From positions 150,647 to 214,646 of the forward strand of contig NZ_CAUFUE010000004.1 in the NCBI RefSeq assembly GCF_959029255.1: a DNA stretch of 64,000 nt. The letters run 5' to 3'. Made by a program: the position numbers and the translations under genes. Below, in pieces: positions 25,931 through 34,487 of the stretch. The notes beneath the pieces were generated by a model. The model had not been told where the DNA came from. It worked only from the letters and a program-made list of their open reading frames with translations, and made no database searches. Positions within the stretch are counted from its first letter, which is position 1, and the number at the start of each line of letters is the position of its first letter. Origin of the DNA: an uncultured Bacteroides sp. (GTDB lineage: Bacteria; Bacteroidota; Bacteroidia; Bacteroidales; Bacteroidaceae).

Positions 25931-28504
25931 ATGAAAACACATCACCAATTCTTATACTATGCCGTCCGCCTTTGTCTTGCCACATCGCTTTCACTGCAAT
26001 GCGCCTGCCAAGACGAAATAATCCCGGCAATGCCCGAACCGGTAACTGAAGGAAACACAGAACTATCCGACGCTTATCACGATAAAATCCGTACACAACC
26101 TTATCCGAAAACAGACAACGAGCTATACCTGAACCCGCCACCCCTCATCGTCCCTCAAAGCATGAAGACGGGCGAGACACTACAATTCGAACTTTCGCAA
26201 AGTGAAGATTTCAATGCAACCGAAACACAACAATCGGAAGCCAAAGCCTGGTGCATGTTCAACCCGCATCGCAAATTGCACACCGGCACATGGTATTGGC
26301 GTTTCCGTAATATCGGGACAAATCGGTCTCCGGGGGAATGGAGCGATACTTACTCCTTTGAAGTAAAAGATGAAACACCGGCATTCGTAACGCCTGCTTT
26401 CAGTGAGTTTCTTGACAATGCCCCCAGACGTTATCCAAGGCTTTATTGTTATCTAGACCCATACATAGACGAGGCACGCCGCAACATAAAATCCCATCGC
26501 GAATACAAACTGTTGTTGAGTCGTGCGCAAGCCGCCATTGATGCCGACTACTCCACAGTCAATCCGAATGAGCATACAGAAACATTGAAAAACCATGTCC
26601 AGTATCTTTACGATGCCTATCACCTGACGCAACAATATAAATACCAGGAACGAATGCACGATTTATTGAAACTGACACTTACCTATCCCGTAAGTGACCG
26701 GTTGCTGTTTGCATCCAATTTCAGTTCTTCCGATATCGCTATCTGCTACGCCACACTCTACGACCAGTTGTACCACCAACTTTCCCCCGATGAACGCACC
26801 GGTTGCGAGGAACTGATGCTACGTGTATTGCGCCACTATACCCCCAAGCAATACGGTTCTGAAGAAAACCATATCTTCGACAATCACTTCTGGCAACAAA
26901 ACATGCGAGTACTCTTCCAATGTTGCCTGCTACTCTATGACAATACCGATTATTCTTCTGAAGTGCTGCCTATGATGGAATATTATTACGAGTTGTGGAC
27001 AGCACGCGCTCCGGCATCGGGTTTCAACCGTGACGGCGTGTGGCACAACGGTAGCGGGTACTTCAACGCCAACTTAAAGACACTGCACTACATGCCGATG
27101 ATTTTTTCCTACATAACCCGTAAAGACTTCCTGCAACACCCGTGGTACAAGAACGCAGGTCGCTCAATGGTGTACACCTGGCCGCCCCGCTCCAAAAGCA
27201 ACGGTTTTGGCGATGGTAGTGAAAAGGGAGATGAGCCTGTACGTATGCGAGTTGCCTTCGCCGACTTTCTGGCAAGGGAACTGAACGATTCGTATGCCGG
27301 TTGGTACGCCTCGGAGTGTAATACCGCTTTATACGGTGACCCCGAGTTGCGTCTCTACCGTATATGCGCCGACCGTAAATATGAAAACACCCTACCTGCC
27401 GACGCTTCCAAAATGATATGGTATAAAGACGCGGGAGAAGTGGTTATGCACAGCGACCTGGCCCATACGGAAAATAACGTGAACCTGTCATTCCGTTCAG
27501 GTACCTTCGGATCGGGGAGCCACACCACATCGAGCCAGAATGCTTTTAACCTACTATACAAGGGAAAAGAGGTATACCGCAGTTCAGGTTATTATCTAAA
27601 CTTCAGTGATGCGCACAACCTGATGTCCTACCGTCACAGCCGTGCACACAATACCATTCTGGTAAACGGAATCGGCCAGCCCTATTCCACCAAAGCATAC
27701 GGTAACGTGATGCGTGCCATGGAAGGACGACATATCACTTATTGCCTTGGCGATGCGTCAAACGCATACAACGGTGTTTCGGATGATCCGATGTGGATAC
27801 AATCTTTCGAGAATGCAGGTATCACGCAGACACCTGAAAATGGTTTCGGAGAAACACCCCTCACAAAATACCGCCGCCATGTATTGATGCTACATCCCGA
27901 AGGTATCATACTGATTTATGACGAACTGGAAGCATCGGAACCCGTCACTTACGACTGGCTGCTTCACAGTCCTTCGCAAATGTACCTCAACCAGGAATTA
28001 CTCACGGTGAACCATGAAAATAGAGAGGCAGGTTTCACAGCCGTGACACAATTGTTCTGCAATAATCCACTGGAACTGTCGGTCAATAACCGATTTGTCG
28101 TACCTCCTACCCCTATCTACAATCCTGCATACCCCAACCAGTGGCATGTAACTGCACGGACGGAAAAACAAGCACGAACACTTATCCTTGCCGTGATACA
28201 GATAAACGATGATGGCACTCCCGCACACATCATCAAGCAGAACGGTAATGCCATTACCGTAGGCAAATGGAGTATCCATGCCGAACTGGATGCCGCACAA
28301 CCTGCCACGCTCACCGTGACGCACGCCGATAATCCTGTATTCTTCAGTCTCGGAAACGCTCATCCCACAATCGGTGGAAACTGTTATCTGAGGGAACAGG
28401 CAGGTTCATCAATGCTCTATGATGAAAATCATGCCGACGGAAAGTACAAAGTGAGTGAAATGACCGACCGACTACCCGCGTCAACACGGGTGGCGAGCTA
28501 CTAA
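25931..28504 (+). CDS. Heparinase II/III-superfamily polysaccharide lyase (DUF4962 type), copy 2
   Basis: 857 aa. The N-terminus (SLSLQCACQDE) looks like a lipoprotein signal, so this copy may be surface-anchored, unlike copy 1. Same domain order: beta domain (NPPPLIVPQSM, WCMFNPHRKLHTGTWYWRFR), toroid (ENHIFDNHFWQQNMRV, APASGFNRDGVWHNGSGYF), then the beta-sandwich with GSGSHTTSSQNAFN, GYYLNFSDAHNLMSYRHSR and AHNTILVNGIGQPY. It is a single-gene unit between array B and the PL8-like operon promoter. Likely an initiating endo-lyase; glycosaminoglycan specificity is inferred from the neighbourhood. Confidence 0.85.
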   Translation: MKTHHQFLYYAVRLCLATSLSLQCACQDEIIPAMPEPVTEGNTELSDAYHDKIRTQPYPKTDNELYLNPPPLIVPQSMKTGETLQFELSQSEDFNATETQQSEAKAWCMFNPHRKLHTGTWYWRFRNIGTNRSPGEWSDTYSFEVKDETPAFVTPAFSEFLDNAPRRYPRLYCYLDPYIDEARRNIKSHREYKLLLSRAQAAIDADYSTVNPNEHTETLKNHVQYLYDAYHLTQQYKYQERMHDLLKLTLTYPVSDRLLFASNFSSSDIAICYATLYDQLYHQLSPDERTGCEELMLRVLRHYTPKQYGSEENHIFDNHFWQQNMRVLFQCCLLLYDNTDYSSEVLPMMEYYYELWTARAPASGFNRDGVWHNGSGYFNANLKTLHYMPMIFSYITRKDFLQHPWYKNAGRSMVYTWPPRSKSNGFGDGSEKGDEPVRMRVAFADFLARELNDSYAGWYASECNTALYGDPELRLYRICADRKYENTLPADASKMIWYKDAGEVVMHSDLAHTENNVNLSFRSGTFGSGSHTTSSQNAFNLLYKGKEVYRSSGYYLNFSDAHNLMSYRHSRAHNTILVNGIGQPYSTKAYGNVMRAMEGRHITYCLGDASNAYNGVSDDPMWIQSFENAGITQTPENGFGETPLTKYRRHVLMLHPEGIILIYDELEASEPVTYDWLLHSPSQMYLNQELLTVNHENREAGFTAVTQLFCNNPLELSVNNRFVVPPTPIYNPAYPNQWHVTARTEKQARTLILAVIQINDDGTPAHIIKQNGNAITVGKWSIHAELDAAQPATLTVTHADNPVFFSLGNAHPTIGGNCYLREQAGSSMLYDENHADGKYKVSEMTDRLPASTRVASY

Positions 28505-28548
28505 AAGACAGTAGCCAGAAGCACTCACAATAGGCTTAAACAAAGATT

Positions 28549-28655
28549 TCCGACAAAATTATAATTCAATCCGACAAGATTATAATCAGACATTCATTAT
28601 TGCTTCAGAAAAATACAGTATTGACAGGGGGGCAGCCATCAATGCTGTATTTTTG
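28549..28655 (+). promoter_or_regulatory. 21-bp tandem repeat and promoter of the PL8-like operon
   Basis: TCCGACAAAATTATAATTCA at 28549 is repeated with few changes at 28570 (TCCGACAAGATTATAATCAG): an exact 21-bp period. The -7 box TATTTTTG is at 28648-28655. This motif differs from the GAAAG boxes of the other PUL promoters, so a second regulator (perhaps the other HTCS) is suspected. Confidence 0.5.
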
Positions 28656-28685
28656 TCCACAGAAAGAATCAAAACATCAACAATT

Positions 28686-31600
28686 ATGAAAAACAGAATT
28701 CTCCATTTACTAATCGTATTATTGACTTGTCCTTGTATGTCGCTCACCGCAAGAGCCGGGGAGAAAGTATTCGCCAATTATTTCGACATTCCGGTAAACA
28801 GTTCCGCAGGAACAGAAGTTATCGGACGTATTCATTTGGAAAGGAACAAGGACGTACTGACACGCCCCATTCCCGAAGGTTATCACTTTGAGATATTGAA
28901 ACAAGATGACGCCGCATTGTTTGAGCTTGAAACGCGTTACGACTTATCCAAACGGATTATGGGGGTACTCACTGTAGCGCAAGGCAAAAACACCGGAGAC
29001 AAACCATCCAAACATATCCTGACCATTGCCCTGAAAAACGGGGACAAACAACTGAAGAAGTTCAATATCAATGTCAGAGTGGTAAAGAAAACACTGTGGA
29101 GTATCTTCAATGAGAGATATACCGCAAAGACACTTGATAACAAGCGCTTATATGGTCGCATCAAGTATTCGGATGAAGAAGTGGCTGCCAAAATCAGTGA
29201 ACTGAAAAATAACGGATGGAAATTCAAAGGACTTGAAAAATGCTACGGCAGTCCCCTGAACTACAAAGGTACGTTTGATGCAAAAAACGAATACCTCCCT
29301 TCGGGCACCATAGAATATGATTGGGCGGAAGTTGCCAACCAGATAGGTGGATTAGGATACTCATACGCCACTTCCAATGTATATGGTCCGAAAGGTTCAC
29401 CTGAAAAGCGTAAAGAGTTAAGAGAAACTTTGTACCAAGCCATCCTGACTTATACCAATTCAGTACCCGTAGAAGGTAATGAGGTTATGATAGATGGTAA
29501 ACCCATCGGTGAGTGTACCGGCGATGGTTTTGGTATGCTGCAAGCTCATAAATTGGCAGGTATGCAAACTCCTACTCATCAATGGACCTTGACTGATCCA
29601 TTGGTAGTACCTGTGCTTCACCTGATGCCTGACTTACTGGCTGGCATGAAGAAGCAGGATAAAACATGTATGGAAGTACACAATGCACTGATACGCTACT
29701 TACAGATATTTTTTGCAGAAATAGAGAGCCGTCGCCCCATCGACAATCCTGATGGACGCTGGGGAGAACTGCAAGATACTATCTACTCATCCGGTGCATG
29801 GGCGGACGCCAATCTGGGACACCGTTCACGTACCATGCTGGCACTACCTATTATCTGGGCAGACTACAACCGTCCTTTGACCTACGTTCAGTATTGGTAC
29901 AGTGATTTCTACCACGACCAACCGTTTAAAGATTTCAGCTATTCACCGGGATGGAGTCCCCACGGAATTGTAGCGGACGTAAGTCGTTGGATGACTAAAT
30001 ATAATATTGTAGCCCACAAATATATTCAATCCGGTTTCCAACCTGATGGAACCATATCTCACCATATTGCCAACGCAACTGATGCGGCTATGGTTGCATA
30101 CGGCTTTGAGTGGTTGACGGATTGTAACAGCGGATACGGTTATTTCAAGAATACTAAATTCAAGATAGACGATAAATACTATCAATTCCAGTTAGACCGC
30201 CTACTGAATGTATATCCCAAACTTTTCTACAAGCAACGTATGGACTTCCTTGTAGCCGGACGTTCTTTCATAGACGACATGCGGACATTTGTCAACAAAA
30301 CATATATTAAAGCTGTAAATTCTATGCTAAACGCACGGAACAAAGACTCTAAGCTGAAAGGAGTCGAAAAACTGCAAGAAGTATGTAAACAGTTAAAAGA
30401 TAACACGTTTGAATATTCGGGTACAGATGCTTATTGGGTAAACGAGTATCTGGTACACCGGCGTGGAAAAAACGAAAAGCCATTCTATGCTTCTTTGAAA
30501 TTGAAATCGGAACGTACTGTAGGTGCCGAAGACTTTAAAAAGACCATACGTCGTTCATGGCACATGGGTTACGGTATTCTGCAAGTAAAAGTAGAAGGTG
30601 ATGAATACTCCGACAAAGTACTGGATAACTTTGACTGGCATGCCCTGCCGGGATTGACGGAAGAATGGCGTACAGATCCAATGCCTTTGGGACACGCTCA
30701 AGAATCACTGCCGGGACAGAACAAAATATCCGGAGTACTGGCTGATGGTAGAGCAGGAATGGGTATTTATCACCATTTGACAAAAGAGAAATACAGCTCT
30801 GCCACTGCATTCAAGAGCTATCATTTCATAGAAGATAAGATTATAGCACTGGGTAGCAGCATCAGCCGCGTGCGTACTGGAGAAGGGCAAAATATTGTTA
30901 CTTTCGTCGACCAATCGGCATTGAAAGGTGTATTGACCTACTGTAACGGTAAAGATATCAAGAAGGTTAATAGTGGTGAGTCTGTGGACATTACGGAAGA
31001 TATCGAAGAGGTATGCTGGCTTCATCACGGACAGAAAGGTTATATTATCCTGCCTGAGAAGAAATTACAACTTCTCATAAAGAGCGGTAAAGAAATAAAT
31101 ATCACCGACCGCGAGATTGCCAATAACAAACCAAATTTTATTATTGCCATAAATCATGGTGAAATACCGGGAAAAGAATGGGATGATACTTATCGATACA
31201 TTCAATTACCTAACGTACGTGCAGAAGAAATGCCTGTGCGTGTAGAAGCTTTATTGAAGGATATGGAATTTGCCATGCAGGGCAACAAGGTGCATGCCGC
31301 GTACTCCGCAACCGACAAAACCTGGCAATACGCTTTCTTCCAACCGGGAAGTATTTCCGTAGGCAAGACCAGTGTAACCTCCAACGATGTAGCGCAAATC
31401 ATGTTACGTGACAGCGGCAAGGAATGGGTATTATCTGTGAACAACCCCATGCCCGACGGACAAAAGCAGACGTTGACATTCAGTATTTCCACCCAATTAC
31501 CTGAAGGGACATATACCTATCGCACTCGAGGTGTTTACCCGTTGGAAGGAGAAACGGTGAAGGTGGAACAAGAAGGCAAGGGCAGCAAAGTGACAGTAGA

Positions 31601-31691
31601 ATTACCCGACAGTCGGGATGCCGCCAAATACAACTATCAATCGGATTTGTATGCGGCAACCCCGATTATAGTAAACATACCCAAACAGTAA
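28686..31691 (+). CDS. PL8-like polysaccharide lyase (chondroitinase ABC-type layout)
   Basis: 1001 aa from the ATG at 28686; an earlier in-frame ATG at 28653 overlaps the -7 box. Signal peptide ends SLTARAG. Order: N-terminal beta domain (about 20-150), (alpha/alpha) toroid (ELQDTIYSSGAWADANLGHRS, SGFQPDGTISHH), then the PL8 super-sandwich (GRAGMGIYHHLTKEKYSSA, KSYHFIEDKIIALGSSI) and a C-terminal sheet domain. Length and order match chondroitinase ABC. The toroid His of FQPDGTISHH fits the catalytic His, but no Tyr lies seven residues on, where P. vulgaris ABC has one. First gene of a lyase-sulfatase-GH88 operon. Confidence 0.68.
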   Translation: MKNRILHLLIVLLTCPCMSLTARAGEKVFANYFDIPVNSSAGTEVIGRIHLERNKDVLTRPIPEGYHFEILKQDDAALFELETRYDLSKRIMGVLTVAQGKNTGDKPSKHILTIALKNGDKQLKKFNINVRVVKKTLWSIFNERYTAKTLDNKRLYGRIKYSDEEVAAKISELKNNGWKFKGLEKCYGSPLNYKGTFDAKNEYLPSGTIEYDWAEVANQIGGLGYSYATSNVYGPKGSPEKRKELRETLYQAILTYTNSVPVEGNEVMIDGKPIGECTGDGFGMLQAHKLAGMQTPTHQWTLTDPLVVPVLHLMPDLLAGMKKQDKTCMEVHNALIRYLQIFFAEIESRRPIDNPDGRWGELQDTIYSSGAWADANLGHRSRTMLALPIIWADYNRPLTYVQYWYSDFYHDQPFKDFSYSPGWSPHGIVADVSRWMTKYNIVAHKYIQSGFQPDGTISHHIANATDAAMVAYGFEWLTDCNSGYGYFKNTKFKIDDKYYQFQLDRLLNVYPKLFYKQRMDFLVAGRSFIDDMRTFVNKTYIKAVNSMLNARNKDSKLKGVEKLQEVCKQLKDNTFEYSGTDAYWVNEYLVHRRGKNEKPFYASLKLKSERTVGAEDFKKTIRRSWHMGYGILQVKVEGDEYSDKVLDNFDWHALPGLTEEWRTDPMPLGHAQESLPGQNKISGVLADGRAGMGIYHHLTKEKYSSATAFKSYHFIEDKIIALGSSISRVRTGEGQNIVTFVDQSALKGVLTYCNGKDIKKVNSGESVDITEDIEEVCWLHHGQKGYIILPEKKLQLLIKSGKEINITDREIANNKPNFIIAINHGEIPGKEWDDTYRYIQLPNVRAEEMPVRVEALLKDMEFAMQGNKVHAAYSATDKTWQYAFFQPGSISVGKTSVTSNDVAQIMLRDSGKEWVLSVNNPMPDGQKQTLTFSISTQLPEGTYTYRTRGVYPLEGETVKVEQEGKGSKVTVELPDSRDAAKYNYQSDLYAATPIIVNIPKQ

Positions 31692-31734
31692 TCTGACAGT
31701 ATAACCAATATTTAAAGAAGAGCAATAACTCACT

Positions 31735-33144
31735 ATGAATAAATTATCTATATTATGCCTAAGCGCCTTGGGAATATCTTCCTGCTCAGGTTCTAAAACT
31801 ACGCAAAGCGGAAACGAAAATACAGATAGTACATCTACCCGCAAACCCAATATCATTATCCTGCTGACCGACGACCAAGGTTACGGAGACATGAAATGCT
31901 ATGGTAATCCCAAGGTACAGACTCCCAACCTGGACCAACTAGCTGCTGAGGGTACACGGTTCACTAATTTCTATGCAGGCGCAGCAGCCTCAACTCCATC
32001 ACGTGCCGCTCTGCTAACAGGACGTTATGCTGAACGCGTGGGAGTACCGGGAGTGGTGGATGACACGTCGGAAAACGGAATAAAACCTACTGAATTCACT
32101 CTCGCCGATTATCTGAAACAAAATAATTATGCCACGGGAATAGTAGGAAAATGGCATTTGGGATATCAACCTCAATATTTGCCGTTGCAACACGGATTTA
32201 CCGAGTTCTTCGGCCTGCCTTATTCCAATGACATGTGGCCTTTTCATCCGAAACCGGATCACGCTTATCCGGCATTGCCATTATATGACAACGATAAGGT
32301 GATAGAATATAATCCTACTGTAAACCAAATGACTACCCGCCTGACAGAACGTGCCATACAGTTTATCAACCGGCATAAAAATGAACCATTCTTCCTCTAT
32401 ATGCCCTACACACAACCCCATGTACCTCTGGGAGTATCGGATAAGTTCAAAGATAAATCGGGAGAAGGACTCTATGCCGATGTCATCATGGAGATAGATT
32501 GGTCGGTAGGTGAAATTATGAAGACTCTGAAAGCCAACGGACTGGATGAAAATACATTGGTACTGTTCACGTCGGACAATGGGCCATGGCTAAGCTATGG
32601 AAATCATGGCGGTTCTACCGGCGGACTACGTGAAGGCAAGGGTACTACCTTTGACGGTGGGCAACGCGTACCATTCATAGTCCGTATGCCTAAACAAATT
32701 CCGGCAGGGAAAGTATCCAATCAATTTCTATCCGCTCTCGACATCACGCCTACCTTAGTGAACCTCACCCGGTCACAGATGCCTCGCATGAATAAGTTTG
32801 ACGGACAAGATGTATGGGGACTCCTTACCGGGAAAGAGGATGGACACCAACCTTTCTACTTTGTATACAACGGTGTGGTAGAAGCCTTGCGTGACGGAAA
32901 ATGGAAATGTGTAACTCCTCATAGCTACCGTATCGTAAAGACTCCCGGTAAAGACGGACTTCCCGGTGAACAGATATCCAATGGTGGTAACATCGGTCTC
33001 GCCCTCTTCAACTTGGAAACCGACCCTAAAGAAAACAATGATCTCGCAGCACAGCACCCCGAAATTGTGGCACAGATGTATGCCCAAATCAAGGAATTTC
33101 AAAAGGAGATAGATGAAGAAATGAAACATTTGACGGTTGAATGA
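31735..33144 (+). CDS. Ser-type sulfatase (arylsulfatase A / GALNS-like)
   Basis: 469 aa, lipoprotein-like signal (LGISSC, Cys17). The motif is STPSRAALLTGRY with Ser86 as the formylglycine precursor. Metal ligands: NIIILLTDDQGYGD and LVLFTSDNGPW with NHGGSTGGLREGKGTTFDGG, the arylsulfatase A/N-acetylgalactosamine-6-sulfatase layout; IVGKWHLG carries the catalytic Lys/His. It is clearly different from the two paralogous sulfatases upstream, so it probably removes sulfate at another position. It is encoded between the PL8-like lyase and GH88 with 43- and 30-bp gaps. Confidence 0.87.
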   Translation: MNKLSILCLSALGISSCSGSKTTQSGNENTDSTSTRKPNIIILLTDDQGYGDMKCYGNPKVQTPNLDQLAAEGTRFTNFYAGAAASTPSRAALLTGRYAERVGVPGVVDDTSENGIKPTEFTLADYLKQNNYATGIVGKWHLGYQPQYLPLQHGFTEFFGLPYSNDMWPFHPKPDHAYPALPLYDNDKVIEYNPTVNQMTTRLTERAIQFINRHKNEPFFLYMPYTQPHVPLGVSDKFKDKSGEGLYADVIMEIDWSVGEIMKTLKANGLDENTLVLFTSDNGPWLSYGNHGGSTGGLREGKGTTFDGGQRVPFIVRMPKQIPAGKVSNQFLSALDITPTLVNLTRSQMPRMNKFDGQDVWGLLTGKEDGHQPFYFVYNGVVEALRDGKWKCVTPHSYRIVKTPGKDGLPGEQISNGGNIGLALFNLETDPKENNDLAAQHPEIVAQMYAQIKEFQKEIDEEMKHLTVE

Positions 33145-33174
33145 AATATACCGTCATAAACAACAGATAATACC

Positions 33175-34386
33175 ATGAAAAGGACTATAGTGCTATTGAC
33201 TTTGATACTATTGGGGTATCGGAATGTTTTAACAGCCCAGCAAGTATCCCCTCTTCAAATAAAAGAAGTACCCATTTGGGTAGAGAAAGCCTTCAAAGTG
33301 GCACAAACACAATCGGAAGCCATGTATAAAGAAGTCATGAAAACAAAGTTACTTCCACGTTCCATCCAACGAGGCTTGTGCCCCAAAACAGACTGGACAG
33401 CCGGATTCTTTCCCGGTACGCTGTGGTATCTGTACACCTATACCGGAGAAGAAACATGGAAAATACGTGCCGAGACAGCCACTGCCCTGATGAAAGGTGA
33501 ACAAAACAATGCTTTCGATCATGATATCGGCTTCAAAATGTACTCCAGCTATGGCAACGGCTATCTGCTGACAGGTAACAAAAGTTATCGCCACATCATC
33601 TTCCGTTCCGCCAAAACATTGACCTCACGTTATTCGTACAAGACAGGGCTCATCATGTCGTGGGAACCGGACGAGAAACGTGACTGGTTGTTTCCGGTTA
33701 TCATCGACAATATGATAAATCTGGAACTGTTGATGGAAGCCTATAAGATATCGGGAGACACTACCTTGAAGCACATCGCCATTTCTCATGCAGACAAAAC
33801 AATGAAGTTCCACTATCGTAAGAATATGTCCTGTCCCCATGTAGTGGACTATGACCCGGAGACAGGAACTATGCGGAAATATGACTGGAACAACGGTTCA
33901 GACGACACTACAAATTCCACCTGGTCGCGTGGACAATCATGGGGACTCTATGGCTACACCATGATGTATCGGGAAACTGGTGATATGAAGTATCTGGAGC
34001 ATGCTGAAAAGATTGCCGATTTCCTATTAACCCATCCCAACATGCCTGAAGATATGGTTCCTTACTGGGACTACTCCGATCCCCAACGTTCTACAATGCG
34101 GGATGCTTCGGCTGCCGCCATCATGGCATCAGCACTGATGGAGCTTAGTACTTACTCTAAACAAGGGAAAAAATACTTTGAAGCCGGAGAAAAGCAATTG
34201 AAAAGCCTTTCCTCCCCTACTTATCTGGCAAAACCGGGAATGCATAAGAATTTTATCCTGATGCATGCTACCGGAAATTTACTTAAAAACAGCGAACTGG
34301 ACGGAGCGCTCTCGTATGCGGACTATTATTTCATGGAAGGATTACTGAGATACTTGAAGATTATCAACAAGCAAAAGTTATACTAA
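33175..34386 (+). CDS. GH88 unsaturated glucuronyl hydrolase, copy 1
   Basis: 403 aa, signal peptide ending NVLTAQ, periplasmic. It removes the 4,5-unsaturated uronic acid that lyases leave at the non-reducing end, by hydration of the double bond. Family motifs: TDWTAGFFPGTLWYLY, DHDIGFKMYSSYGNGY with Asp117, PVIIDNMINLELL with Asp178, SRGQSWGLYGYTMMYRETGD, RDASAAAIMASAL. The 61-residue distance between the two Asp equals that in Bacillus UGL (Asp88/Asp149). Last gene of the PL8-like operon, ended by the hairpin at 34402-34449. Confidence 0.92.
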   Translation: MKRTIVLLTLILLGYRNVLTAQQVSPLQIKEVPIWVEKAFKVAQTQSEAMYKEVMKTKLLPRSIQRGLCPKTDWTAGFFPGTLWYLYTYTGEETWKIRAETATALMKGEQNNAFDHDIGFKMYSSYGNGYLLTGNKSYRHIIFRSAKTLTSRYSYKTGLIMSWEPDEKRDWLFPVIIDNMINLELLMEAYKISGDTTLKHIAISHADKTMKFHYRKNMSCPHVVDYDPETGTMRKYDWNNGSDDTTNSTWSRGQSWGLYGYTMMYRETGDMKYLEHAEKIADFLLTHPNMPEDMVPYWDYSDPQRSTMRDASAAAIMASALMELSTYSKQGKKYFEAGEKQLKSLSSPTYLAKPGMHKNFILMHATGNLLKNSELDGALSYADYYFMEGLLRYLKIINKQKLY

Positions 34387-34401
34387 CTTCAATATAAAGG
34401 A

Positions 34402-34449
34402 ATAAATCTCCACTTTCATACCATAACTTAAAGAAAAGTGGAGATTTAT
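34402..34449 (+). terminator. Terminator between GH88 and the HTCS genes
   Basis: ATAAATCTCCACTTT (34402-34416) pairs with AAAGTGGAGATTTAT (34435-34449), followed by a T-run. The T-run overlaps the start of the HTCS promoter. Confidence 0.8.
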
Positions 34450-34453
34450 TTTT

Positions 34454-34461
34454 TATCTTTG
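34454..34461 (+). promoter_or_regulatory. -7 box of the HTCS pair
   Basis: TATCTTTG, an exact TAnnTTTG match 27 bp before the first HTCS start. No GAAAG repeats precede it, so the regulators appear to be expressed independently of their targets. Confidence 0.5.
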
Positions 34462-34487
34462 CCCAACAACCGTTATCAGTCATCAAT

